Assembly (NCBI GenBank): GCA_023404705.1
Contig: JAEYAU010000184.1
Span: 1 to 64,000, forward strand
Direction of reading: 5' to 3'
DNA: 64,000 bases
Source of the DNA: Pseudomonadota bacterium
GTDB lineage: Bacteria; Pseudomonadota; Alphaproteobacteria; Rhizobiales; Xanthobacteraceae
Part shown: one piece after another, positions 17,002 to 25,529 of the stretch
How positions within the stretch are numbered: the first letter of the stretch is position 1
How the letters are laid out: each line of letters begins with the position of its first letter
Translations under genes and position numbers: made by a program
The notes under the pieces: generated by a model
The model's input: the letters and a program-made list of their open reading frames with translations, nothing else
Told to the model about the DNA's origin: nothing
Databases searched by the model: none

Positions 17002-17343
17002 TTATTCGATCACCTGGATGACCCGGCGCGAGGACGGCTCGACGAGCACGACGTCATCGCCGGAATAGACGTAGCGATAGCGACCAAGGCCAGGACCCCA
17101 ATCGGACGGGACCGAATGGAGCTCGACGTCGGCCGGCAGCGTGGCGCCGACGGTGACGCGCTTCTCGACCGTCACCGGCCGCACCTTCTGCTGCACCACA
17201 TATTCCTTGATCCTGGTGCGCTGCTCGGGCGCGATCGTGACGGTCGCGCCGACGGCGGGCGACTCGGTCGTGATGGTGGTTTGCGCGAAAGCCGGAAGGG
17301 TCAATGCCAAGACGGCGACGCCCGCGAGAACGGTACGCTTCAT
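17002..17343 (-). CDS. DUF1236 exported protein
   Basis: 113 residues: a signal peptide (MKRTVLAGVAVLALTLPAFA) followed by a mature region with the DUF1236 features EQRTRIKEYVVQQKVRPV and a C-terminal YRYVYSGDDVVLVEPSSRRVIQVI-type hydrophobic strand pair. Such small periplasmic or surface proteins are abundant in Hyphomicrobiales; their role is unknown. AGGAG sits six bases before the ATG at 17343, so the ATG at 17349, which abuts it, is rejected. A near-consensus EcfG promoter lies upstream, which would place it in the stress regulon. Confidence 0.85.
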   Translation of the reverse strand: MKRTVLAGVAVLALTLPAFAQTTITTESPAVGATVTIAPEQRTRIKEYVVQQKVRPVTVEKRVTVGATLPADVELHSVPSDWGPGLGRYRYVYSGDDVVLVEPSSRRVIQVIE

Positions 17344-17734
17344 ATGCATCTCCTGGGTCAGCGGCGCTGATGCCGCGTCCCGTCAAGCGGCAACCGAAGC
17401 GTTGGGTTCCTGACCCAACGACAATTGGTGCTATTTCACCAGTACGCGCGCGCAGGATGCGTGAAGCGAAGGCGCACGCCCCAGAGTTCCGCGCGTGCGC
17501 CTGTAGGGAAGTCGGATTAGAGACGCGCCGCGATTGCGTCAACGTCCGGGTGCTCCGTCACGAGTTGGGCAGCGGCCGATCGCGGACGCGAGACAGCGCG
17601 CCTCCGGAGCTCGTTGCGCCCATATATAACAGACCGGGCGCGTGCTTTGCGCGGTGAGCTTGCGTCGGCGCGCCGATGTGGCTGGAGCGCGCAAAATATG
17701 CTGGAATCGTTCTCCCCGCGAATGGGGCTTTGAC
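17344..17734. other. Non-coding stretch between DUF1236 and zinc-ribbon genes
   Basis: 391 bases between divergent genes. It holds the promoter/palindrome described at 17386-17420 and a second inverted repeat with perfect ten-base arms (17470-17479 and 17493-17502, loop 13). I see no small gene, tRNA or terminator with a T-run in it. A transcript from part of this region is possible but unsupported. Confidence 0.4.
17386..17410 (-). promoter_or_regulatory. Near-consensus EcfG promoter overlapping a perfect palindrome
   Basis: On the minus strand GGAAC (17410-17406) is followed after 16 bases by CGCT (17389-17386), one mismatch from the EcfG -10 element CGTT. The -35 half lies inside the palindrome CGTTGGGT-TCCTG-ACCCAACG (17400-17420), an eight-base-pair stem that could be a repressor operator. 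Confidence 0.35.
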
Positions 17735-18097
17735 GTGACGACGATCCGCAGCGCCGATCGAGGGCCATCCGCACGACCGCCGTGCGAGCGTTGCGGGAGC
17801 GCAACGCGCCTGTTCCGGCGTGCCCCGCATCCGCGCCTGAAGCTGCCCTTCGAACAATGGTCGTTCGAATGCGTCGCCTGCCATCACGTGCAGTCGCGCG
17901 CGATCCATCCGGACTGGACCCAGGGCGTCGTGATGTTCATGTGCCCGAAGGCGGAGCGGCCGATCGACAGCGGCATCGGCGCGGATCTCGATAATCTGCT
18001 GCAGATCCGCAACATCATCATCCCGGTCGACTGCCCCTACTGCAACGAGCTCCACGAATTCGAGATCGTCGAAGGCTTCATCGACAGGCAGGCCTGA
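17735..18097 (+). CDS. Double zinc-ribbon protein, function unknown
   Basis: 120 residues from a GTG start with GGGG about eight bases upstream. The first half has CERCG and CVACHH pairs that could bind one zinc; the second half starts at MFMCPKAERPIDSGI and ends with CPYCNELHEF, able to bind a second. The two halves resemble two separate short zinc-ribbon families I have seen in this bacterial order, here joined in one protein. Likely a nucleic-acid or protein-binding adaptor; not further defined. Confidence 0.65.
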   Translation: MTTIRSADRGPSARPPCERCGSATRLFRRAPHPRLKLPFEQWSFECVACHHVQSRAIHPDWTQGVVMFMCPKAERPIDSGIGADLDNLLQIRNIIIPVDCPYCNELHEFEIVEGFIDRQA

Positions 18098-18114
18098 CCG
18101 GTGCCGGAGATGCT

Positions 18115-18393
18115 TCAGCGCCAGCGGCGCGAGCCGCGCATCACGATCACGGCGCCGATGACCAGCTCGAAGCCGGCCGCAACGAGCGTGCCGAGCAGCG
18201 CGAGGAAGATCAGGCGGGAGTCGATCTCGACCGTGGAAAGCAGGTCGGCGCCGAAATGGCCGAAGCTCGCCATCAGGTCCTGGCCGTAATCCGCAAGGAC
18301 CGAATGAATGATGACAAAGCTCGCGACGTTGAGTGCGGCGCCCAGGAAGGCGATGATCGCCAACACGAAACCGAAGATCTTCAAGCCGCGCAT
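18115..18393 (-). CDS. Small integral membrane protein
   Basis: 92 residues with hydrophobic segments at about 5-32 and 62-84, and a basic RGSRRWR tail. The first segment begins GLKIFGFVLAIIAFLGAALN. No family is recognised. It converges with the zinc-ribbon gene 17 bases away. Confidence 0.6.
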   Translation of the reverse strand: MRGLKIFGFVLAIIAFLGAALNVASFVIIHSVLADYGQDLMASFGHFGADLLSTVEIDSRLIFLALLGTLVAAGFELVIGAVIVMRGSRRWR

Positions 18394-18531
18394 CGCCTGC
18401 CCTGTCTCTGCCGAACCAGCGCGATTCAGGCCGGGATCCGCTATCGGATCAAGTCAGGGCAAGCCCGGACGGCGGCTCGAACCGGATGCCGGTCAGGGGC
18501 GACTTATCCGGTGGACACCCGAGCCCGCCCT

Positions 18532-19149
18532 ATGATCCCCGCCGCAGCGCCGCCCGAGAAAACCGTTCCGGACCAGGAGCATCCCGTCTTCCTGCGCGAG
18601 GGCCGCGGGCGCTTTGCCTTTCGGCTTTCTAACCAGGGCGTCAGACTGACGCAGGATGCGCTTGCCTGGAGCCATGACGGAGAAGAACGCCGCTACGCGT
18701 TCACCGAGATCACGACGATCCGCCTGCAAGTGATGCATGTGCACAAGAGCGGCGACGTCGGCACGTGCCAGATCCAGTTTCGCGACGGCCGGCTCCTCAC
18801 CGTCAACGGCGGCTCGGCCTACGGCTTCGCCGACGACGCGCAGGCGCAAGCCTACGCGGCGTTCGTCCGCGACCTGCATGCGCGGCTCGCAGCCGCGCGC
18901 ATGACCACCATCCGCTATCTCGCGGGCAGCACCGAAAGCGCCCACACGACCGCTGCCGTCGTGATGGTGGTCGGCGCCCTGTTCTTCATCGGCGCGCCAC
19001 TGGTGCTGCTGGTTATCGTGCCACGCTGGGAAGTGCTCGGGGCCCTCGCCGCCGGCGCCGCGTTGATCTGGCCGCTCTGGAGCAAGCTCGAGGCCAACCG
19101 GCCGCGCGGCTACACGCCGGACAGCGTCCCGGCCGAGCTCGTGCCCTGA
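18532..19149 (+). CDS. Membrane protein with PH-like N-terminal domain, unknown function
   Basis: 205 residues. The first ~120 residues alternate strands with the pattern FTEITTIRLQVMHV...GTCQIQFRDGRLLTVNG, resembling bacterial PH-like domains; two transmembrane helices follow at about 143-185, and the tail carries NRPRGYTPDSVPAELVP. The ATG at 18532 is the first in frame with this domain; the longer open frame from 18256 is antisense to the preceding gene. It is 64 bases ahead of glucokinase and may share its transcript. Confidence 0.65.
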   Translation: MIPAAAPPEKTVPDQEHPVFLREGRGRFAFRLSNQGVRLTQDALAWSHDGEERRYAFTEITTIRLQVMHVHKSGDVGTCQIQFRDGRLLTVNGGSAYGFADDAQAQAYAAFVRDLHARLAAARMTTIRYLAGSTESAHTTAAVVMVVGALFFIGAPLVLLVIVPRWEVLGALAAGAALIWPLWSKLEANRPRGYTPDSVPAELVP

Positions 19150-19213
19150 GGCGGTTGGGGCGGAACCGGCCGCGGACCACGCTATTATCCGGACGGGGCG
19201 CCGGGATTCAGGC

Positions 19214-20203
19214 ATGGCACGACAGGCACGCAGGACATCACCCGCGACCGCGACAGCGCCGGTCGGGCTGGTGGGCGATATCGGCGGCACCAATGCGCGT
19301 TTCGCGCTGGTGCAGCCCGACGGCACGCTCGCGCGCGTGCGCGTGCTGGCGACCGACGACTATCCGACCATTGCGGATGCGATCGCATTCTACTTCGCCA
19401 AGTTTCCCGACGAGCGGCCGGACCAGGCGGTGCTGGCGATCGCGGCACCCGTCACGGGCGATCAGATCTCGATGACCAATCATCCGTGGCGCTTCTCGAT
19501 CGAGGCGCTGCGTGGCGCGCTCGCGCTGCGGCGCCTGCGGGTCATCAACGATTTCGTCGCCAATGCGCTGGCGGTGCCGCGGCTGGCGCCGGCCGAGCGC
19601 CAGCAGGTCGGCTGCGGCACGGCGTTGGCCGATGCGCCGATCGGCATTCTCGGACCCGGCTCCGGACTGGGCGTGAGCGCCCTTGTGCGCTCTGCGGAGA
19701 CCTGGGTGCCGATCCAGGGCGAAGGCGGGCACGTCACCATGGCGCCGGCCGACGCGCGGGAGAGTGAGGTGCTCGATCTCATGCGGCGGCGCTATGATCA
19801 TGTCTCGGCCGAGCGCGTGCTGTGCGGCGCCGGGCTGGTCAACCTCTACAATGCGCTATGCGAGATCGACGGCGTGCGCGCCGCGCCGCTGACGGCCGCA
19901 CAGGTCACCGATCCGCGCACCGAGGCCGAGGATCCGCACGCGCGGGCCGCGACCGAGATGTTCTGCGCCATGCTGGGCACGGTCGCGGGCAATCTCGCGC
20001 TCACGCTCGGCGCGCAGGGCGGCATCTATATCGCGGGCGGCATCGTGCCGCGGCTCGGCGCAGCCTTCGCGGAGTCGTCGTTCCGCGCACGCTTCGAGGC
20101 CAAGGGACGCTTCCGCGACTACCTCGCGGCGATCCCGACCTTCGTGATCACGCGTAGCGAGCCGGCCCTGCTCGGTGCTGCGAGCCTGCTCGATCCCGCC
20201 TGA
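19214..20203 (+). CDS. glk: Glucokinase
   Basis: 329 residues of the Glk (ROK-unrelated) bacterial glucokinase family. Phosphate-binding GDIGGTNARFAL, substrate motif VINDFVANALAVP, GPGSGLGVS and GEGGHV are all in place, and the C-terminus has IYIAGGIVPRLG. It phosphorylates glucose with ATP to glucose-6-phosphate in the cytoplasm. The nearby alpha-glucan genes (27-34 kb) could supply its substrate, though they are not linked by an operon. Confidence 0.93.
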   Translation: MARQARRTSPATATAPVGLVGDIGGTNARFALVQPDGTLARVRVLATDDYPTIADAIAFYFAKFPDERPDQAVLAIAAPVTGDQISMTNHPWRFSIEALRGALALRRLRVINDFVANALAVPRLAPAERQQVGCGTALADAPIGILGPGSGLGVSALVRSAETWVPIQGEGGHVTMAPADARESEVLDLMRRRYDHVSAERVLCGAGLVNLYNALCEIDGVRAAPLTAAQVTDPRTEAEDPHARAATEMFCAMLGTVAGNLALTLGAQGGIYIAGGIVPRLGAAFAESSFRARFEAKGRFRDYLAAIPTFVITRSEPALLGAASLLDPA

Positions 20204-20206
20204 CGC

Positions 20207-20231
20207 GGAACTTCGCTGCCCTGCTGTCGTT
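20207..20231 (+). promoter_or_regulatory. Candidate EcfG promoter of the L,D-transpeptidase gene
   Basis: GGAAC (20207-20211), exactly 16 bases, CGTT (20228-20231): an exact match to the EcfG consensus. The predicted transcript start near 20238 falls between the two possible start codons and therefore supports ATG 20255 with its AGGTG ribosome binding site. Confidence 0.65.
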
Positions 20232-20254
20232 TAATGCACGACACAGGTGTGAAA

Positions 20255-21394
20255 ATGCGACCTTCTGTGATTCTTTGTCTGCTCGGCGCGGCGCTGGCGG
20301 TGAACCCCGCGGCCGCGAAGGATGCGCCGCTCACGGCTGAAGCCGTCAACACGGCGCAATTCGCGCCGGCGCCGGGGAAGAAAGCCGAGAAGGCGAAGAA
20401 CGAAAAGACACAGGCGAAGAAACAACCCGCCAAGCTCGATCCGCTGGTGATGAAGGCGCAAGTGCTGCTCGCACGGGCGCGCTTCTCGCCGGGCCAGATC
20501 GACGCCAAGGACGGCACCAATTTCCAGAAGGCGCTCGCAGCCTTCCAGCAGGCGAACGGCCTCACGCCCACGGGCGCGCTCGATGCCGACACCTGGGCCC
20601 GCCTCGCGCCGACGGATGATGTGGTGATCCGTTACACGATCAGCAAAGACGACGTCGAAGGGCCCTTCGTGAAGCGCATCCCGAAGGACTACCGCGAGAT
20701 GAGCAAGCTGCCGCGCCTCGGCTATCACACGCCGCGCGAGCTGCTGGCCGAGAAATTCCACATCTCGGAGGACGTACTCGTCACGCTGAACAAGGGCAAG
20801 AAGCTCGAGGCCGGCAGCGAGATCATGGTGGCCAATGTGCCGCCGCTCGATGGCGAGCTCGTCGGCCTCGGTCGCGCGCAGGCGAAGCACAACGGCAAGC
20901 GCAACGAGACGGGCGACGGTACGCGCGTCGAGATCAACAAGAGCGAGCGCGCGATGCGCGTGTTCGCCGCGGACGGCAAGCTCGCCGCCTACTTCCCGAT
21001 CTCCATCGGCAGCGAGGACAAGCCGGCGCCGAGCGGCCGCGTCGAGGTGAAATACGTCTCGCCCAATCCGGTCTACCGCTACGACCCGCGCTACGCCTTC
21101 AAGGGCCAGACCGCCAAGGAGCCCGTGAAGGTGAAGCCGGGACCGAACAATCCGGTCGGCCTCGTCTGGATCGCGCTCTCGGCCGACAGCTACGGCCTGC
21201 ACGGAACGCCGGCGCCCGAGAACATCAGCAAGACCGAGTCGCATGGCTGCGTGCGGCTCACCAACTGGGACGCGATCGCGCTGGCGAAGCTGGTGCGCAA
21301 GGGGACGCCGGTTGATTTCATCGACGGGAACGGCAACGAGGCCGCGCCTGCTCCCGTGCCGCAAGCGATGAGCGACAGGCCAAGACGCCGCTGA
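20255..21394 (+). CDS. L,D-transpeptidase (YkuD family) with peptidoglycan-binding domain
   Basis: 379 residues: signal peptide (MRPSVILCLLGAALAVNPAAA), a lysine-rich linker, a peptidoglycan_binding_1-like repeat around FSPGQIDAKDGTNFQKALAAFQ-type sequence, and a YkuD catalytic domain. The catalytic motif reads HGTPAPENISKTESHGCVRL, with the nucleophile cysteine in SHGCVR. It would form 3-3 cross-links in peptidoglycan or attach proteins to it in the periplasm. The start at 20255 fits both the signal peptide and the EcfG promoter, whereas ATG 20234 lies before the predicted transcript start. Stress-induced wall remodelling is a reasonable inference. Confidence 0.9.
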   Translation: MRPSVILCLLGAALAVNPAAAKDAPLTAEAVNTAQFAPAPGKKAEKAKNEKTQAKKQPAKLDPLVMKAQVLLARARFSPGQIDAKDGTNFQKALAAFQQANGLTPTGALDADTWARLAPTDDVVIRYTISKDDVEGPFVKRIPKDYREMSKLPRLGYHTPRELLAEKFHISEDVLVTLNKGKKLEAGSEIMVANVPPLDGELVGLGRAQAKHNGKRNETGDGTRVEINKSERAMRVFAADGKLAAYFPISIGSEDKPAPSGRVEVKYVSPNPVYRYDPRYAFKGQTAKEPVKVKPGPNNPVGLVWIALSADSYGLHGTPAPENISKTESHGCVRLTNWDAIALAKLVRKGTPVDFIDGNGNEAAPAPVPQAMSDRPRRR

Positions 21395-21662
21395 AGGTAG
21401 GCGGTTCGAACCACTGATCGTCACCGCGCTGTTGCTGCATGACGTGAGACCCGTATTCCCCCATTCCTGATACGGATATAGTCCGCGCCGGATCGGCCCC
21501 TCCCGGCCGGATTCGATTCAATTGTCCCATCCGGAGCCAGGACCGGCCGCGCGGCGGCCCTTTTCTTCCCGGAACGCCAGCCGCGAACGGAGGCACGCCG
21601 GTGCGCGTTGATACGAGTTCGGCCGCGCCCGGATTGCGGCACAAGCAGGCAAAGCGTGGCTG

Positions 21663-23555
21663 ATGGCTGAGACCACTCTCGACGGCGAAAGCAGCGACGC
21701 TCACGGCGGCTTCTGGGCGCTCACCCTGGGCAGCGTCGGCGTCGTCTATGGCGATATCGGCACCAGCCCGCTCTACGCCTTCCGCGAAGCCCTGCATGCC
21801 GCGGTCGGCGACGGACCGGCGACCCCGGAAGCGGTGTTCGGGATTCTCTCGCTCATCCTCTGGGCGCTGATCGTCGTCGTCACGCTGAAATACGTGCTGC
21901 TGCTGCTGCGTATCGACAACAACGGCGAAGGCGGCACGCTCTCGCTCACCGCGCTCGCCTATCGGGCGCTCGGCCGGCGCGGCGGCATCGTGTTCCTGCT
22001 CGGTGTCATCGGTGCCGCCATGTTCTATGCGGACTCGCTGATCACGCCGGCGATCTCGGTGCTCTCCGCGGTGGAAGGCCTGAAGCTGGTGGCGCCGCGC
22101 TTCCAGGACTACGTCGTGCCGATCGCGATCGGCATCCTTGTCGGGCTGTTCGCCGTGCAGCAGCGCGGCACCGCGCGGGTCGCAGCCTTTTTCGGACCGG
22201 TCATGCTGATCTGGTTCGCCACGCTGGCCGTCTCGGGGCTCGTGCATATCGCGGATGCGCCGGGCATTCTCGCCGCGCTCAATCCGTATTATGCGGCGCG
22301 CTTCCTGGTGGAGCACGGCGGCATCTCCCTGGTGACCGTGGGGCTGGTCTTCCTCGCGGTGACGGGCGGCGAGGCGCTCTATGCGGATCTCGGCCACTTC
22401 GGCCGCAAGCCGATCCAGACGGCCTGGCTCGGCCTCGTGCTGCCGTCACTGGTGCTGAATTATTTCGGCCAGGGCGCGCTGGTGCTCGCCAATCCGGGCA
22501 CCGCCTCGAGCCCGTTCTATCACCTGGTCTCCGAAAACCTGCTGCCCGCGCTGATCGTGCTGGCCACCGCCGCGACGATCATCGCGAGCCAGGCCGTGAT
22601 CACAGGCGCCTACTCGCTCACTCAGCAGGCGATCCAGCTCGGCCTCTTGCCGCGCTTCGAGATCCGCTACACCTCGGAAGGCCAGAAGGGACAGATCTAC
22701 ATCCCGCGCGTGAACCACATCATGCTGATCGGCGTGCTGCTGCTCGTGATCCTGTTCGGGACCTCGAGCAAGCTCGCTTCGGCCTACGGCATCGCGGTGG
22801 CGACCACCATGCTCGTGGACGGCCTGCTCGCCTTCCTGGTGATCTGGAAGCTGTGGCGCTGGCGCCCGGCCACGGCCGCGCTGCTGGTGGCGCCGCTCGT
22901 GCTCGTCGATACGGGCTTCTTCGCAGCCAACCTCCTGAAGATCGTCGAGTACGCTTGGCTACCGCTGGTGTTCGGCATCTGCATGGTGGTGCTGATCGCC
23001 ACGTGGCAGAGCGGCACGTCGATCCTGCGCCAGAAGACGCGGCGCAGCGAGGTGCCGCTCGATTCCCTGGTGCGCAGCCTGGAGCGCAAGCCGCCGCCGA
23101 TCGTGCCCGGCATGGCCGTGTTCCTCACCTCGGATCCGGACTACGCGCCGACCGCGCTGCTGCACAATCTCAAGCACAACAAGGTGCTGCACGAGCGCAA
23201 CGTCATTCTCACCATCGAGACCGCCGACGCGCCGCGCTGTCCCGAGACGTCGCGCGTGAAGCTGCACCCGCTGAGCGAGCGCTTCATGACGCTGACCCTG
23301 ACCTTCGGGTTCATGGAAGCGCCGAACGTGCCGAAGGGTCTCGCGATCGCGCGCAAGCAGGGCTTCAAGTTCGACATCATGTCGACGTCGTTCTATCTCT
23401 CGCGCCGCTCGCTCAAGCCGGCCGCCGAATCCGGCATGCCGCTCTGGCAGGACCGTCTGTTCATCGCCATGGCGCGCAGCGCCAGCGATGCCTCCGACTT
23501 CTTCCAGATCCCGACCGGGCGCGTGGTGGAGATTGGCACGCAAGTGACGGTGTGA
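21663..23555 (+). CDS. kup: Kup-type potassium uptake protein
   Basis: 630 residues, about twelve transmembrane helices followed by a cytoplasmic domain. The N-terminus GSVGVVYGDIGTSPLYAFRE and DNNGEGGTLSLTALAYRA are highly characteristic of Kup/HAK/KT proteins. It imports K+ by proton symport. The 268-base upstream gap shows no recognised riboswitch or operator. It ends at repeat R2. Confidence 0.95.
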   Translation: MAETTLDGESSDAHGGFWALTLGSVGVVYGDIGTSPLYAFREALHAAVGDGPATPEAVFGILSLILWALIVVVTLKYVLLLLRIDNNGEGGTLSLTALAYRALGRRGGIVFLLGVIGAAMFYADSLITPAISVLSAVEGLKLVAPRFQDYVVPIAIGILVGLFAVQQRGTARVAAFFGPVMLIWFATLAVSGLVHIADAPGILAALNPYYAARFLVEHGGISLVTVGLVFLAVTGGEALYADLGHFGRKPIQTAWLGLVLPSLVLNYFGQGALVLANPGTASSPFYHLVSENLLPALIVLATAATIIASQAVITGAYSLTQQAIQLGLLPRFEIRYTSEGQKGQIYIPRVNHIMLIGVLLLVILFGTSSKLASAYGIAVATTMLVDGLLAFLVIWKLWRWRPATAALLVAPLVLVDTGFFAANLLKIVEYAWLPLVFGICMVVLIATWQSGTSILRQKTRRSEVPLDSLVRSLERKPPPIVPGMAVFLTSDPDYAPTALLHNLKHNKVLHERNVILTIETADAPRCPETSRVKLHPLSERFMTLTLTFGFMEAPNVPKGLAIARKQGFKFDIMSTSFYLSRRSLKPAAESGMPLWQDRLFIAMARSASDASDFFQIPTGRVVEIGTQVTV

Positions 23556-23584
23556 GGGCGGGCGGCGTGGCCTCAGGATCGCTT

Positions 23585-23745
23585 CGTAGGGTGGGCAGCG
23601 CGCCTTCTCGGCGCTTCCACACACGATCATTCCGAGCGCGATGCCCACGCGCGCTGACTCGCGACTCAGCACGCGTGGGCAAAATCGCTTTCGAGGGGCA
23701 TCCTAACCCGAAGTGTGAGTGCGGGCGATTTTGCCCACCCTACGG
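23585..23745. repeat. Composite palindromic repeat R2
   Basis: Perfect inverted ends CGTAGGGTGGGCA (23585-23597) and TGCCCACCCTACG bound the element. Inside is a second perfect inverted repeat of 14 bases, GTGGGCAAAATCGC (23675-23688) and its complement (23725-23738), and further GCCCAC units. It fills the gap between the convergent kup and LLM genes and shares its termini with R1 and R3. Confidence 0.8.
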
Positions 23746-23753
23746 CTTTATTG

Positions 23754-24827
23754 CTACGCGGCTCGCGCCTTGTGCGCGCCTTCGAAGGCAGGCGCCACTT
23801 CGGTCATGAAGCGGGCCATCTCGTCCTTCACCTGGGCGTGCGGCTTGAGGCCGACATTGAAGTAGAGGATCACCTCGGAGAAGCCCGCCGCCTCGACCTT
23901 CTTCAAGGTCTCGGTGATGCGCGCGGAATTGCCGACCAGCACGGAGTTCTCGGTCAGGTCCTCGGGCTTCACCTTCTGCAGCCGCTCCACCATGTCGATG
24001 AAATAGCGGTAGCTCGGCGGCGCGGTCTTGGGATCGCCCGGGAAGGCTGGGATCACGCATTCCTTGTAGTAGCGGATCTGGCGCGCACGCTGCGCGGCCT
24101 CCTCACCGGGCGTGTCGGCGAAATGCGTGAAGTAGCTGCACATCAAGCGGCCCGGCTTGGTGCCGAACTTCGCGCAGGACTCGTGATAGAGGTCCGCCAC
24201 CTGCTTGAGCCCGCCGAAGCTCATCGCAGCCGCGAAGGGTGCGACGATCAGTCCGCAGCCGAGACGCGCCGCGAGCTCGATCGAGGGCTTGGAGAACGAG
24301 GCGACGTAAGCCGGCAGCGGCCGCTGCACCGGCTTCGGCGTGATGCGCACGTCCTCGAAGGAATAGTGCTTGCCGCGATGGGTGATGCGGCCGTCCTCGG
24401 ACCAGAGCCGGCGCACCAGCTCCATCCCTTCCTCGAAGATCGACTGGTTGTCCGCGAACGAGACGTGGAAGGGATCGTATTCGCGCTTGTCGTAGCCGCG
24501 CCCGGCCGCGAAATCGACACGGCCGTTGGAGAGAAGGTCGAGCGTCGCCCATTGCTCGGCGACACGGATCGGATGATGCAGCGGCAACACGGTCACGGCC
24601 GGCGCGAGGCGGATGTGCTTGGTGCGCGCCGCGATATAGGCGAGCACGAGGTCCGGACAGGAGAGCACGCCGAGCGAGTTGAAGTGATGCTCGCCGATCC
24701 AGGCCGAATGCATGCCGAGCTCGTCGGCATAGAGCGCCTCGGCCGTGATGTCGGCGACGAACTGGTTCGGCGAGCGAGTGTTGTTCTCGTAGTGGTTATC
24801 GCTGAGCGTGAAGTAGCCGAACTCCAT
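23754..24827 (-). CDS. LLM-class flavin-dependent monooxygenase
   Basis: 357 residues, a luciferase-like TIM barrel. Family marks include the SAWIGEHHF segment, LAPAVTVLPLHHPIRVAEQ and GRVDFAAGRGYDKREYDPF. These enzymes oxidise substrates with reduced FMN supplied by a separate reductase; a flavin reductase gene lies 26 bases upstream on the same strand. Together they form a two-component monooxygenase, of unknown substrate, probably under the divergent MarR regulator. Confidence 0.9.
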   Translation of the reverse strand: MEFGYFTLSDNHYENNTRSPNQFVADITAEALYADELGMHSAWIGEHHFNSLGVLSCPDLVLAYIAARTKHIRLAPAVTVLPLHHPIRVAEQWATLDLLSNGRVDFAAGRGYDKREYDPFHVSFADNQSIFEEGMELVRRLWSEDGRITHRGKHYSFEDVRITPKPVQRPLPAYVASFSKPSIELAARLGCGLIVAPFAAAMSFGGLKQVADLYHESCAKFGTKPGRLMCSYFTHFADTPGEEAAQRARQIRYYKECVIPAFPGDPKTAPPSYRYFIDMVERLQKVKPEDLTENSVLVGNSARITETLKKVEAAGFSEVILYFNVGLKPHAQVKDEMARFMTEVAPAFEGAHKARAA

Positions 24828-24853
24828 GACGTCCTCCCGTATTCGTTGTTATG

Positions 24854-25363
24854 TCATCCGCCGATCGACACGACCCAGTCGACGCCCTCGCCCAGGCCCA
24901 CAGTATAGCGGCCATCCTGGTAGAGCAGCGGCGTGACGGTGTCGCTGACCCGCACGTCGGCGACCTTGCCGACCACGATCGAATGGGTCGCGTAGGGAAA
25001 TACCGCGTCGACCGCGCAGAACAGGTTGGCCTGCGCGGGCTCGAGGCAAGGCACGCCTTCACGCTCGCCCCACGCGCCGCAGCCGAATCGATCCTCGCCG
25101 GCGCGACCGCCGCCGAAGGCCTGAGCGAGCTCGGCCTGGTCCGCATGGAGGATGTTGAGGCAGAAGCGACGCGCCGCGAGCACGGGATCGTGCAGCGAAG
25201 CCGCGCGGTTGACGCAGACCAGCAGCGAGGGCGGCTCGACCGAGAGCGAGGTCACGGCCGTCGCCGTCATGCCGAAGCGCCGGCCCTGCCACGCGGTCGT
25301 CACCACCGAGACGGCGCTGGTCATGGTGCGCATGGCGCGGCGGAATGCAGCTTGCTGGGTCAT
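24854..25363 (-). CDS. Flavin reductase (HpaC/RutF-like)
   Basis: 169 residues with the pattern of NAD(P)H:FMN oxidoreductases of two-component monooxygenases: FRRAMRTMTSAVSVVTTA, GMTATAVTSLSVEPPSLLVCV, and FCLNIL. The start at 25363 has GGAG nine bases upstream; the open frame continues upstream without similarity. It should provide reduced flavin to the adjacent LLM monooxygenase. Confidence 0.9.
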   Translation of the reverse strand: MTQQAAFRRAMRTMTSAVSVVTTAWQGRRFGMTATAVTSLSVEPPSLLVCVNRAASLHDPVLAARRFCLNILHADQAELAQAFGGGRAGEDRFGCGAWGEREGVPCLEPAQANLFCAVDAVFPYATHSIVVGKVADVRVSDTVTPLLYQDGRYTVGLGEGVDWVVSIGG

Positions 25364-25401
25364 CGGGGTGACTCCGGACCCGGGGAGTATGGAGTGCTTT
25401 C

Positions 25402-25420
25402 GCAACTGTTGCAAATGCAA
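25402..25420. promoter_or_regulatory. Overlapping palindromes, candidate MarR operator
   Basis: GCAAC-T-GTTGC (25402-25412) is a perfect palindrome, and TTGCA-AA-TGCAA (25409-25420) overlaps it. Both lie about 40-55 bases before the flavin reductase start and about 110 bases before the divergent MarR gene, a place where a MarR dimer could control both directions. Confidence 0.45.
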
Positions 25421-25529
25421 TAGTCTGGAGTGAGCTGGAAATCGTTGCTGCACTGCACGGGCATGCCCCGAAATTGACAGGTCGGCGGATCGCGTGGGAC
25501 GTCTCGCCGACGATTATTCGAGACCCGAC

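Noticed and set aside
23740..24908. Long plus-strand frames opposite the LLM monooxygenase gene
   Set aside because: The minus-strand protein matches a known family along its full length; the plus-strand products do not resemble any fold.
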